Shown here: positions 1 to 12,300 of the stretch, in pieces
Position numbering within the stretch: position 1 is the stretch's first letter
Layout of the letters: each line of letters opens with the position of its first letter
Assembly: GCA_964017235.1 (NCBI GenBank)
Contig: OZ024935.1
Coordinates: 37,055,596 to 37,119,595 of the forward strand
Source: Sabellastarte sp. h YS-2021
Lineage: Eukaryota; Annelida; Polychaeta; Sabellida; Sabellidae
Reading direction: 5' to 3'
Length of the DNA stretch: 64,000 bases
Translations under genes and position numbers: made by a program
Notes under the pieces: generated by a model
The model's database searches: none
Seen by the model: only the letters and a program-made list of their open reading frames with translations
Told to the model about the DNA's origin: nothing

Positions 1-847
1 ATAGCTCTTTCAGCATTGACATAAAAAGATTTTATTCAATGGTAATTACACTGACACATTAATTCTCTAAATATTGTTTATGTATTGAAATGAGAACACA
101 GTCTCTGTTTTCACTTTTTTATTAAAAAAAAAAGTTCATTTACAATGTCTACTGAACTTTGAATGCATTCAGTATAACATTCCCTCCAGTATAACACAGC
201 TAATTTCACGGTAAAATTATAGGTGTCTTGCACTGTCTTCATACTTCTCATTACCAAATGCTGATGAACTACAGTCCATTAATGCTGTCATTTATGTTCC
301 TATTGTATTGATATAGAAACAATTTTTTTGTGATTAATATACAAAATATTTGAAAACAACACATTATCTTGCAGAATTACTGTGTAAGACATTATAATTA
401 AACAAATGTAGGTTTCTTTTTTATTATTCCCTCAACTGATTGTAGCTTAGAGCAAAAACAGTGAAATAATTTTCTATCAGGTAAAAATAAATCAGTGAGA
501 CAAACTAATCAAGTTTTGTGTGTATTTTACACTGGGGCAGATCAAAGGCCGAATTAAGTCATAGGAACCGTGAAATTGGTGAAGAAATTTTCACTCATTT
601 CTGAAATAAAAGGGAGCTCTCTCATTAGCAAATTTCACATAATGTAGCAAATTTTACATCTACTACAGCTAAATCAGCTGTTGTTTTATATATTATACCA
701 TCAAACTGATTTTACTGTATTACAGGATTTCCACTTTTTGGGATAGAAATACAATGATTTTTATACTAAGACAACCCATACCAATTCATGCATTAATTTT
801 TTATGGTTTGGAGTAAAAGGAATACAAATTAGGCTAAAATCAATATA
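1..847. other. AT-rich flank, no gene seen
   Basis: No open frame with coding character, no tRNA-like box and no strong inverted repeat is visible here. It lies 3' of the minus-strand PPP6C gene and may be spacer; nothing in it supports a specific call. Confidence 0.5.
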
Positions 848-2019
848 CAGTAGACTCTCTATTATCCGAACCTCTTGGGAGACATTATTTGAGTTCGGAT
901 AATCGGGAGGTTCGGATAGCTGAGAGTGAGCTCTACATGCATTAGCGGTAACACCAATGGTCGATAATAGAGTGATTTTATCAATATTGCTGACATCTAC
1001 ATAAAAATGAAATAAAAGATGCAAATACCTATGTTATTCTGGTTTTAAATAAATAATCCATTATACTAGTCCAGGAAAAGACGTCAATATGTGCTTTATA
1101 TCACAAGTTTTCATGAACACTGTAGAAACAAAAAAAAAAAGTGCAAGTATTTGGAGATTTCTAAAATTGAAATTACAGGAGAATTACAGGGGCATCTAGT
1201 TGTCCCGAAAATTTGCAAGATTTATAAGTTTACTTATTGTTATTTTTTAAATATTTAGACACCTTATTAGTTCACTTAATCACTTGTTTTTGTGAATGAA
1301 TGCCTAAAATTAATTGCCATAACCTCTGTTAAATAAAACAGTGCAACATATCAGTCCGTTTTTGTGCATGTACTGCAATATATTTTAGCAGCCAATGAGA
1401 CAGTCTTTTTATTAAATTAATGGATTATGAATGGTTTATGGGCTGTCACACAATTGCTATGATCAAAGGCCAAGCTATAGGCTTCATTTGTGAAGGCTTT
1501 TTCTTTCTAGCCTATGAACTAGAACAATGCATCTAAAACGTTTTTTGTTGATTTCCCAACACCATGTCCACCAATTAAAGACACTGCCTTTTCAATAACA
1601 ACAAATTCAGTGGTCATTGTCATTTTATTGTGTACAGGGGGTTAATTACCTAACTGAATGCCTCACTTTGTAAACCAAGGGGACCACCCAAACACTGGGT
1701 CCCCTTTTGTTCTGAATTTAGAAGACGCCTTAATTGCACTTAATCAATAGGAGACCTGGCATTGAGAAAGGGCTCAGCATGGAAGGATTACTGTGTGTTA
1801 TGTTAAACAAAAGGTGGCAGATCAAGGAACTGGGTTAAATAGATGGATGTACTGGCTTTCATGACTTCTAGATAAATAAATATGAAGATTTTATTAAAAT
1901 CGCCAATTATCGCCCATCGGACTCGGTAGACAACGAAACCGAAATATGGGAGACACCAGAAAAGTTCGGTTAAGCCGGATTTTCGGATAAACGGGGTTCA
2001 GATAAGCGAGATTGTACTG
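848..2019. mobile_element. pogo/Tigger-like nonautonomous DNA transposon
   Basis: The left end reads CAGTAGACTCTCTATTATCC and the right end, reverse-complemented, CAGTACAATCTCGCTTATCT. Both continue into related GAAC-rich sequence and both ends are flanked by TA. CAGT...CTCTATTATCC ends with a TA duplication are the hallmark of pogo/Tigger elements of the Tc1/mariner superfamily. The 1.17-kb interior has no transposase frame, so it would have to be mobilised in trans. A subterminal GTTCGGATAA motif is repeated near both ends. Confidence 0.75.
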
Positions 2020-2895
2020 TATTTATAATGGTATCTGAAAATACAGCAGGAAGTGATCAGACTAAATGTACATTTAGTTTTCTAAGTATTTCAAATAAAC
2101 TGGTTTATAATGGATGAACTATTTGAATTTTTATTACATATATAGAATAATAGAAATGTATGTTAAAAAATTCTAAAACTCATTTTTTTGTTTGCTTTTA
2201 GACTTTACTGGGCATGCTTCACAAAAACTGCAAACTACATCGGTAAAGCCTAAACGAATAAGAACTAAAAATCTTTTAGACGTAATTTTCACTTTAAAAC
2301 AGCCAGGATAGCAAGTCTAATTTTCATTCCTTATGGGATAGAATGAAAAAGTTTGCTTTTTTTTTTCTGTACAATACATTTAAAATTTCACATTAAAAGA
2401 GCCACTTTAAAATTTATGAAGAAACTGGATGAAATAATCTCACAAATTAAATGCCTGACACTGGCACAAATTACACAGCTAGAAATACTGTAATTTTCTT
2501 AGGTATGTATTACTAGAAGTCTGGAATAAATACTTTTATTACAGCAAATTACAAACATATGCAAGGACAAGCAAGTGAGAATGTTTAAAACTAAATCAAG
2601 TATTAAAATACAACAATTATGAGTTATAAGGGAATTCAAGTTGCAGATACTTATATTTGAACTGATACAGACAAACTGTTGCCCACTCACAACTTAAACT
2701 ACAGTTGCCCAAAGGTTCTCATTATTTGCTTTATGAAATAATCTGTATAGACAACAGGTCATATAAACTACCTATTATTTAAAATAATTTTTGAGTCTTT
2801 ATTTGCAATCCGAGTCTGGCCTTGACCAGAACTGGTGTCAACACAATACAGCTATCTCACACCTGAAATACAGTTTCTGTTTCAAGGACTTACAA

Positions 2896-3036
2896 CAGTA
2901 GCGCCTCTATCATCCAACCTTTTAATTCCTTCATGTTTTATTTTATACCAAGCTTTCTCTTTCCATTTCACAACTTTTGTGTTATCCACCAAAAATCTGG
3001 CTTTTTCCACATGATTGGATAATAGAGGTTCTAATG
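2896..3036. mobile_element. short pogo-like MITE
   Basis: The ends are CAGTAGCGCCTCTATCATCC and, on the other strand, CATTAGAACCTCTATTATCC, the same end type as the larger element at 848-2019. At about 141 bp it is a miniature internal-deletion derivative. A TA flanks the right end only. It lies within 300 bp of the PPP6C stop codon, so it may be part of that gene's 3' UTR. Confidence 0.65.
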
Positions 3037-3315
3037 TATTTAAAATCCTTTTGTTTCAACTATTATTCAGTCATGTTTTTTAAAGAAAAGACATCAGTAT
3101 AAATATGCCTGCAACATGGAATAATTCAGACTTGATATAAGTTATTTCTCTTCTTTCTTTAATGCTGTGTAACCAAATTATTATCATTTGAACAATTATC
3201 ATTTCAATATATTTCTGTATGTCCATCAAAATTTGACGGTATACACAGTCTGTTGAGCTACTTCTATTGTGTCCATATTTTCAAATATAGATTTAAGTCA
3301 CCATTTATCAACATA

Positions 3316-6300
3316 TCACAGGAAGTACGGAGTGGTGGTACGTGAGGGGATCACTCTGTCTGAATCGGGGACTGCTCTAAACAGTTTTGGCTCTTTTGTG
3401 GACGAATCCTGAAATGCCAAAACTGCTGCTATGTTCCCACAGCGGTAACAGTAGTTAGGAGCAGACCAGACAGTGACAAGCTTCTCATCAAACATGTACT
3501 TGTAGCCTGAAAGTATACATATATGAGGCAAGTACTTGTTAAACCTTTTAAGGCATAAAAATGCTTGATGGTAATGCGATATCTACTGACAAACATCAAA
3601 GCAAACATGCTGCTTGGAATGAAACAACTGAACAAACATAAGACTTATAACTGAATTTGAAGACTAAAAGTACTAAGATATACTTAGCAGGGGATATATG
3701 TATTTGTAAATGTAAATAACAAGAGATGAAGGGTGTTTAAAATATTTCCCAAAAGAAAAATCTCCCAGATTATTCTTTAAACAATGTTCAACATTAGTTG
3801 TTCTAAACAATGTTTGGTCATATAATACACAGGCTAAGTTTAGTTTGGATTTTAAAAAGTATTATACAGGTAAAATAATAAAGGACAGTTTACAAGTGCT
3901 GCTTAATACTATTATATTTAATATTCATACACTGTACAGTGACTTTTGGCAAATCTGCTGCCAAACTTCTGAACTTTAAGTCCTGAGATTCCAACCCTAT
4001 TTATTGAAGTGAAGTCAAATAAATCTGGTAGCAAGACATATATTTTGTTTAATTCTACATTCTCATATCTTAAACAATAATATAGATTTAAAATTTAAAT
4101 AACTACATCACAGAAATAAAAGTTTCTAAGTCAATGCTCTCCTTACCTTCGTGTACAAGTTGATGAGCTCTGCAGATTAGCTTCAGGTTGTTAATGTGGA
4201 CAAACTGAAACAAAATAACAATATGCTGTGAGATGCTTCGCAACCACAAACATCGAACATAAGGTTGACAGCATGAATATGTTTAGTTATGCTTATATTA
4301 TAGCTTTTGTGATTTGAATGTCTGCCAATTAAATTGAATGATTAATCAATTAGAGGTGGTTGACAATCGAGTCTGTACAAACGGCCAAGTCAGAGCACTA
4401 ATGTAAACATTCACATAAATATTAAACTTAACCAGAGAACAGTACTTTGTTATGTTTTACTCAATGTTTTACTCAGTAATCTATTGTTTTACTCACTAGT
4501 CAAGTATTCTTTTGTAGCTATACTCAGAAATTTGTTTGCAAAACTCACCTCATTAGTGACCTTAGCTCCAAACAACCACCCAGCTCCCCTGGGACTGACT
4601 GACCATGTGGCGACTTCTTCTGGATCTGACCAAACCAGGTCACAGAATGCCCCCTTGTGGGGAATTTCCTGATTCCTTTCAATCACACGGATCTGATCCA
4701 AGGTTTTGATATCAGGGGAAAGGCCTCCATGTACACACAGGACTTCACTGTCAATTATCTAAATAAATTGATATGAAAATGGCTTTAGAATTAATTACTG
4801 CTATCGGATCACCAGTAATTGCTCAGTATAGATAAACCCATACTGTAGTCTAACCTTACAGTTTTAAAGTAGCACCCCAATATGTATCTGTTGCTCTGAA
4901 TATATTTGACAATTTAAACAACTTCAGAAATCAGCAAAAATCCTTTGAAACCATTAACCCTTTCGCTACTGAAGGAACATTATTCCATGGGACTGTAGCC
5001 ATATGACGTCATATCACGTCAGAAACGCCAATGAAGTATAATAATAACTCACTACCTTATACACTTTATTTGCGGTATTTTTTTGGCATATTTCATTAGG
5101 TATTGATGAAAGTCAAATGGGAAAATTTGTGGGAATTCCCCAAATAAAAATAACGAGTAAACAATATGCAGCAATATGCGGTAAATACGGCAATATCTAC
5201 AGAAACCAGTTAAAATAGGTGAAATGGTGAATTTTTTTTAAAAATATAGCATAACTTTCATATAAAATACTTAAAATATCGGTTTAATACTGATACACCA
5301 AAGAAAACGTATAACAGTACACTGAAGGGAAAGAAGAAATATATATTATTGCCGTCGACCCTTGGACGACAGACATGATCCCTTGTAATACACATTGAGC
5401 AGTCGACACACATGGTAGCGAAAGGGTTAAATATGACTTCCTTAATTTGATGGGAAGGGGTGAAAAATGTTCTGTGTTTTTCATAAACAATATTTTATTG
5501 AAGTAATCAGGCAAAATGAACAAAGATTATGATAAGCCTGAGTGTATATTTGCCATAATTTCAAATCGGAAATGTCTTTTTGAGATATTATACAGTTAAT
5601 ACACACACCATCTCTACCCCATATATAGGCAAAATGTATGATGTTTAACATAATTTTTAAAATATAGTTGGGGGTTGATGAAATGTCACTCAAAACTACA
5701 GCGGTAGACGGAATATACATTTTTAAAGACTGGCTCTTCACAAAACAGGGTACTTTTGTTTCATTTTAACCATAACCAGACGACAGAATACTAGGGCTGG
5801 GACGAGTGCTAAAAAAACAGCCTCGAGTCTCAACACTCCGACAACTGGCCCAAGATTAGTATCTACCATTAGAAGTCTTCTGTAAACAAATGACAACGAA
5901 GCTTTGGAAGAAAAATGTCTTCTATTTAACTAAGTATTATAGAATATGGAATTATAAGTTTCTAAACTGAAACCACAACTTTATTTGATATCATGTGGCG
6001 GAAATGCAGACATGTAGCATATTTTACGCATGTGTTTCATTTTACGGGTGATAATACAATATGTTGCCAGTAATTGAATAGTTAAAAGGGATTAGAGTCC
6101 CAGTAAAACCCACTCGTCTATCGAGGCTTTGTTTGCAGCCCTTCCGAATCCTGGTATTCTACTTACAGCACCACATCAATCAAAGACTTTGAAATTAAAA
6201 ACTGCGCTCAATTTAGTTACACAGGTGTGGTTTTTGGGAATTCATATATTTTGGCCAATTGCTAACAATGAATGAATCAAGAAGAAGCCCAATTTTAACT

Positions 6301-9300
6301 GATCAAATCTCAACTATGTCTTAAATTACATCTTTCAAAATGTTTTGAGAACAATGATGTTGACTTACTGCTGCTATGGTTAACAAATCAAACACTTTAC
6401 AGCAGTATCTCCAGGCATTGGCATTGCCATATTTGGTCTGACACTCATCTGAAAAAAAAGAAACAGAAATATTTGTAATGGCCAGCAGTAAAGATGGGAT
6501 AACAGGTTATCGTTATTTGATTAGTTCACTGGAAATAAAAGCATTGTGGTTACAAAATAAATAATTAGCTTTTGAAAAATTCATTATTTTGACTGTTACA
6601 AACTCCAATCTACTTGTGGCCTAGTTCATATACGTAAGATAATAGACAATCCCTTCAACAGTAGATGAGAAAATCGTGATGAAGAGTTGAAATTTTCACA
6701 CTTTGGATGGGGGGTGTCTCGATTCTAGTGGCTCCGGGGACCAGACGAACAAACAAATCTGCATGCCTTGAACACTTTTTTATCCTCTATAGATAAGGTA
6801 TCTTTTAAAACAAACAGCATGTCTCTGGGCCTGACTGAAAAGTCAGCTGACATTAAAAACAGTAGTGTACTGGTTTAAATATGATGTGCTATTTTAGCAT
6901 TTTTATTTTTATTTACAGAGACAGAAAATATTTATACATAAATTGTATGAGCAATTTAAGTAAATCCAAGATTACCTTTTTCACATTATTAACTGTCATG
7001 TGTATTTATTTTACATGGCAGATAAATTCAAGTAAAAATACACAATTTGAATGTACATATTTGTCACTAACCATAGAACCCATACACCTGAGTTATTTGT
7101 CTGCTCTCATGGTTCCCTCTCAGTAAGGTCATTTTGTTGGGCCACCTGTCATACATATAGTAAAACCCTGTTAAATTACATACCGGGGTATCAACGGAAA
7201 AATATAATACTTCTTTATGACCAGCAATTCTTGATAACGTGTTATATTTCAATGAAGAAGTACTGGGCTGGTATTTACAAATACATCTAACTCAAATATA
7301 ATCCCTATAATATAGGGTATCAGCTACTTGTTTCTGACACAAAATATTCATATTTAAATTGTTTAATGGGCAGTACAGAATAGAAATAAGCTGTTTAATT
7401 TCTGTCATGTTAAAGGTTATACATTCTACCTGGCTTTTAGACATAGAAGCAGTGTAAAGGTTTCCAGACTGTAGTAACCCCTGTCAACAAAGTCACCCTG
7501 TAAATATAAACACTTCCTTTTCACACTATTTCCAAAAAGTAAATACCACACAGCAAAAGTGAGACAGAGTGTATTTTGAAACTAAAATACAATCCAAACC
7601 TAATAACTGAAAAGTAGTGGTTGGACTGTTTACAGAAAGCAAAACCATCTGCCAGGGCTATGAAATGAACAAAATCCAGTATTTTGTACACTTGTTACTG
7701 TTCAGTAAAAATTAATTGCATGTTTGCATGGGCCAGAACTTCCACGAGAAATGGCTTTTGCCTGATATTATTAAGTTTGTAAACATTATTTAGTGCTCAA
7801 TATAAAGTAAAAATGTGATATGTTTACCAAATATATACATATATTTTATCATTTTTGATGCAGTATCAGCCATTAGCAAGTCTAATATAATGACATTTTT
7901 ATAACCAGTTTTCAAATATTCCTTATGGATTTCATTATTATACCACAACTGAACCAAAAACTGTATACTGGTTTATCGTTCACCCTAGTACGGAAAAGTA
8001 TGGTTTAACTGTTTCAGCTTTAGGTAATGTTAAACTAAAAAAAACTTGTCACTTAAGGTTGCTCACTAAAAATTAATTAAAATGTTAATGATATTTTACA
8101 AGAGTAACATACCATGAATATATAATTAGTATCTAGCAACTCTCCACCAGTTTTGAAGAGTTCCTTTAGGTCATAAAACTGAAAATACAAAACAAGTAAT
8201 GCATTTTTGTTGTACATAATAGCAAGCCAGACACTAACTTGCATTAGAGTAACAAATGAGAAGTTCACCCCCCCCCCCCCAAAAAAAAAAAACAAAAAAA
8301 AAAAAACAAAAAAAAGGGGGAAAAGTCTGACCTATATTTTCTAAAAATACACTTAGAAATATAGAAAACAGTCCCTGGGTAGAGTCTTTTACGCCTCATA
8401 CAAAGTTCAAAAGCCTGGAATTTTGACTTGTGTGAATAGAGGCTAATTCAAGCTATTAATATGTTTTCACCAGTTGCAACAGGTTCATAAATTAGTCCCG
8501 GGAGCATTTTCTACAGACCTTCAGGTAACTTTAAAATTCAAGCTACAGACCTCAAGTTTTCCACTAAGCCAATAATTAATGTATATATCAAAGCTGTGGA
8601 TATATAAAAGTTTATATAGAATTCAAATCATGTGGCAGATTAAAGAGGTTCTATTACATAAACATATTAAAGCTATTTTATCAGAATACAATGTTCCTAC
8701 AGGTTGGTTTACCTTCCCAAAACTCTAGGACCAAAAATAAGCGAGTTAAAAGCACTTTTAAGTTTGGCTATCCTCGTTTGACCTTGTAGAAGAGTTCCAA
8801 GGTCAAATCTGAGCACACCAAAAGATTTCCAGCCAATGATTTCCTATAGGTTGGTTTACCATCCCAAACCTCTAGGACCAATAATAAGCAAGTTATAAGC
8901 ACTTTTAAGTTCGGCTAAGCTCGTTTGACCTTGAAGGAGGGGCCCAAGGTCAAATCTGACCACACCAAAGGATTCCCAGCCCATGATTTTACCATCCCAA
9001 ACCTCTAGGACTAATAATAAACAAGTTAAAGGCTTAATTTTAGCAAATTTTTTATCAACCAATAATCAATCGCCCGTTAATCGGTCAATTATGGCCCGAT
9101 TGATCCCAATATTGACTGGAGGCTAAATTTTTATGTCAGGAATATGCTTACCAATTTTGGTTGACCCACTAACAGTATTTTCTGAGAAAAACTGGTGAAA
9201 AGGAATTTATTTTTTTTTATCTTGTGACCTTGATAAAGGTGAAGGGTCAAATTTATGCCTGTCAAAAATTTTTCCCACACCTATAGACGATAACTGTAAA

Positions 9301-12300
9301 ATATAATTTGGATAGGCCTAATATCAGGGGAGATGACAATACGGCAGCGGCTGACTGAAAACTGGCAGTGAAAACAGTAAGTGTCCCCTTTTCAAAGGAT
9401 GCTTAATTACGATTTTCTTTACCTGTCCATGTATGTCTCCACACACTGTAACTGGGGTACTGACAGGCTGTACATTTGACTCTTCTAACAGAAGTTCACT
9501 CACATAATCACACAGTTTCTGCAACAAAATGTCATTCACAAAAACATAGATTTTGCATGCAAGAAATCAAGGACAAATTTTAATTGCAAAAATAATTTAA
9601 GTCACTTTTGATTTTAACTTTTATTGGCAGGCCTGGCAAACACAGGATGCAATTTTACTTTTATGTATCCAGCAAAGCATATTAACAATGGCCAATGACT
9701 GGAAAGTTTAATTCTTGCACATTTTAATTGTTCACCGGAATGTTCATCGACTTTCTGTCACACACATGTATATTCATAAATTGTACAGACGATGAGTATT
9801 TCATCTTGAAGCAGAAAATATTATTGGGAAACCCCTCGGAATTCCATGTCCTAATGACTGTTAATGAGCTGTCTACAAATTTTTATCTTCATGTAAAATA
9901 TTAAGAAATCCCATGGAATTGTCAAATATTTTCCACACACACACAAATATTCATGAGTTGTACAGTCCATCCTCGAATTTTATGTAGAAAATATTGTTGG
10001 GAGACCCAACAGCATTCCATGACCATATATTTTCTACCCATTGTCAAGGAAATATACCGCAAATATGCCACTAATAAATTAACTGAGTTGTATGACTTTA
10101 ATTTCTAGGGTAATGCTGCGACTTTAGATGAAAACTTAATACAATGCCGTGACAAGAGCTACTCTCAAAAGATACCTTTTTTATGGATGTGGACGGAAGT
10201 TCACTGTTAAACCAAAATGTCTAGGGTATTAAAGATGTGGGTAGGGATGTATTTAAGAAATGGTGCATTTCCAGCCTCACTCCGTTCGTAGAAATATGCA
10301 TCCCAGACAAGTTAATTTGCATTTAATAATCTGACACTTTGTAACTACAATTCACGGCTTGTAACACTTGTCTTCCGCATCCCAATCGCTGCCGCCCTGT
10401 GTACTCAAATATATTAACTTCATTTTAATCCCAGATAAAGTGGCAATATTGTTAAAAGAAATATTCAAATGTGAATTTATTTATTTATTTGGGGTTTTAC
10501 GTTGCTTTTAACACTATACAGGTCATATCACGATGGGTAGTTGGAAGGGCAGAGGAAACCAGTACATACAGTTCGTCAGGGTTCTGTACTGTAAACTGCC
10601 GACCAACGGCAAGCAACTACTAGCTTTCCCACTTGAGACCATGCCGGGTACCGAACCCCGGCCTCAGAGGTGGGAAGTGAGAGTGCTACCACTTTGCCAC
10701 CATGGGCCGTGGCCCCCTCAAATTTGAAAGTATGATGTCACGGAATTCCTTGGGATTTCCTGGCACTATTTTATTCCTTGGACTTTCCTAGCAATACTTT
10801 AAAACAAAATATGAAAAAAATATATATGATGTCACAGAATGCTGTGGGGTTTCCTAGAAATAGACCCCCATCAAAGCACTACAGTAGATTTTAAATAGAC
10901 GGCCATTTGTGAGACAACAGGCTGTCTAACAAGATTTTAAAAAAATACCGCTTGAAGAAAGATGAAATATAAAACGTTTAATAACACTCTTTATTTTAAA
11001 AAGTTTAGTATAACTGATAATAATATTGAATTAAATTATTAAAGTTTCAATTCAATGAGCCAATCATGTCTTACAAATAGGGACAACTGTTCCAAGATTG
11101 CATATTACTCCCTCTCTTTAATCCACTTCTAACTGCATACTTTGAACTAGCCTGATCTCAGTTAATAATATCGACCCAGGTATGAGTATTCTTGGTAAAC
11201 TGCACCTGAGCATTTAAAATCTTTCAATAGGTCCAAGTTAATGAAAAGGACCAGACTAACACAGTCTCTGTGATGTAATTGCTCAGGAATAAGTTTTTTC
11301 TTTCACTGGTCATTATCTTGTCTGACCACTATAAATACTGTGACAGGGGGATTAACAAACCGCTCAATTTTATGGTATTCACATTTGTGTTACCATAACG
11401 GCTGCCGTTTTAAGATTCTAGCTAATACTGAAGGGAGTGTCAGAGCAAAGTGTAAACATTGTACTTGGGTTATAGCAGACAGCACAAAAGTCACTTCAAA
11501 TTTTGTCAAACATTTGAAGGTGAGGATTAGTTCATTGTTTACTTGTCACTTTTATTGAATAGCAATTTTGCTTGATACCATTGTATTCCAGAGAAAGATA
11601 TATATTTCATAAAGCAGAATGTAATACACATTAAGCTTTCTGCATTCTAATACTTCAATTTACAAAAACTATTTAACATAAAACTTATTATGTAGAGTGT
11701 TATTGTATTAGGTTAACTGGTTACATGTATTTACTTATTTGTCAGTAAATACCATGTTCTATAAAATTTTCCATCATCACAAAACTTAATTAATTTCTAA
11801 CTTAAAGTGACTTATAAGCCCAATAGCAGGTTGGGTATTTTTTTACGAAGCGATTTTTTTTATTTGTTGTTTTGTGAAACATCTGTTATCGCTAAAATAG
11901 AATAAACAATAATAATAGGGGACCTTTTAATGTTATAAAGATAACAATAAGTGGATAACAACCATTTAGTGATTAATTGTAAATTTTCATTAAGGATACA
12001 ATAAGCTAGTTAGCTGCATGAAGTCTAAGATAAGCTTGTTGCCTAAACGATCAAATGTCAACCTGCTTCTAAACATTCCAAACTTATGTATTGAAAACAT
12101 TGGCAAGATTAATTTTAAAAAAGTATATAACCATTTGATTGAATCTCAGCAAATTGTTCCAACTAGTGAATATAAATGGATAGAGTATTATCCCTTCTTA
12201 GACTTGGTTGACTGGAAAAAGATTTACTCTTTACCCTCAAAAATTGTCAAAGATTCTTTTGTTGTTGCCCTACAATATAAAATTTTGCATAGAGTTACAA

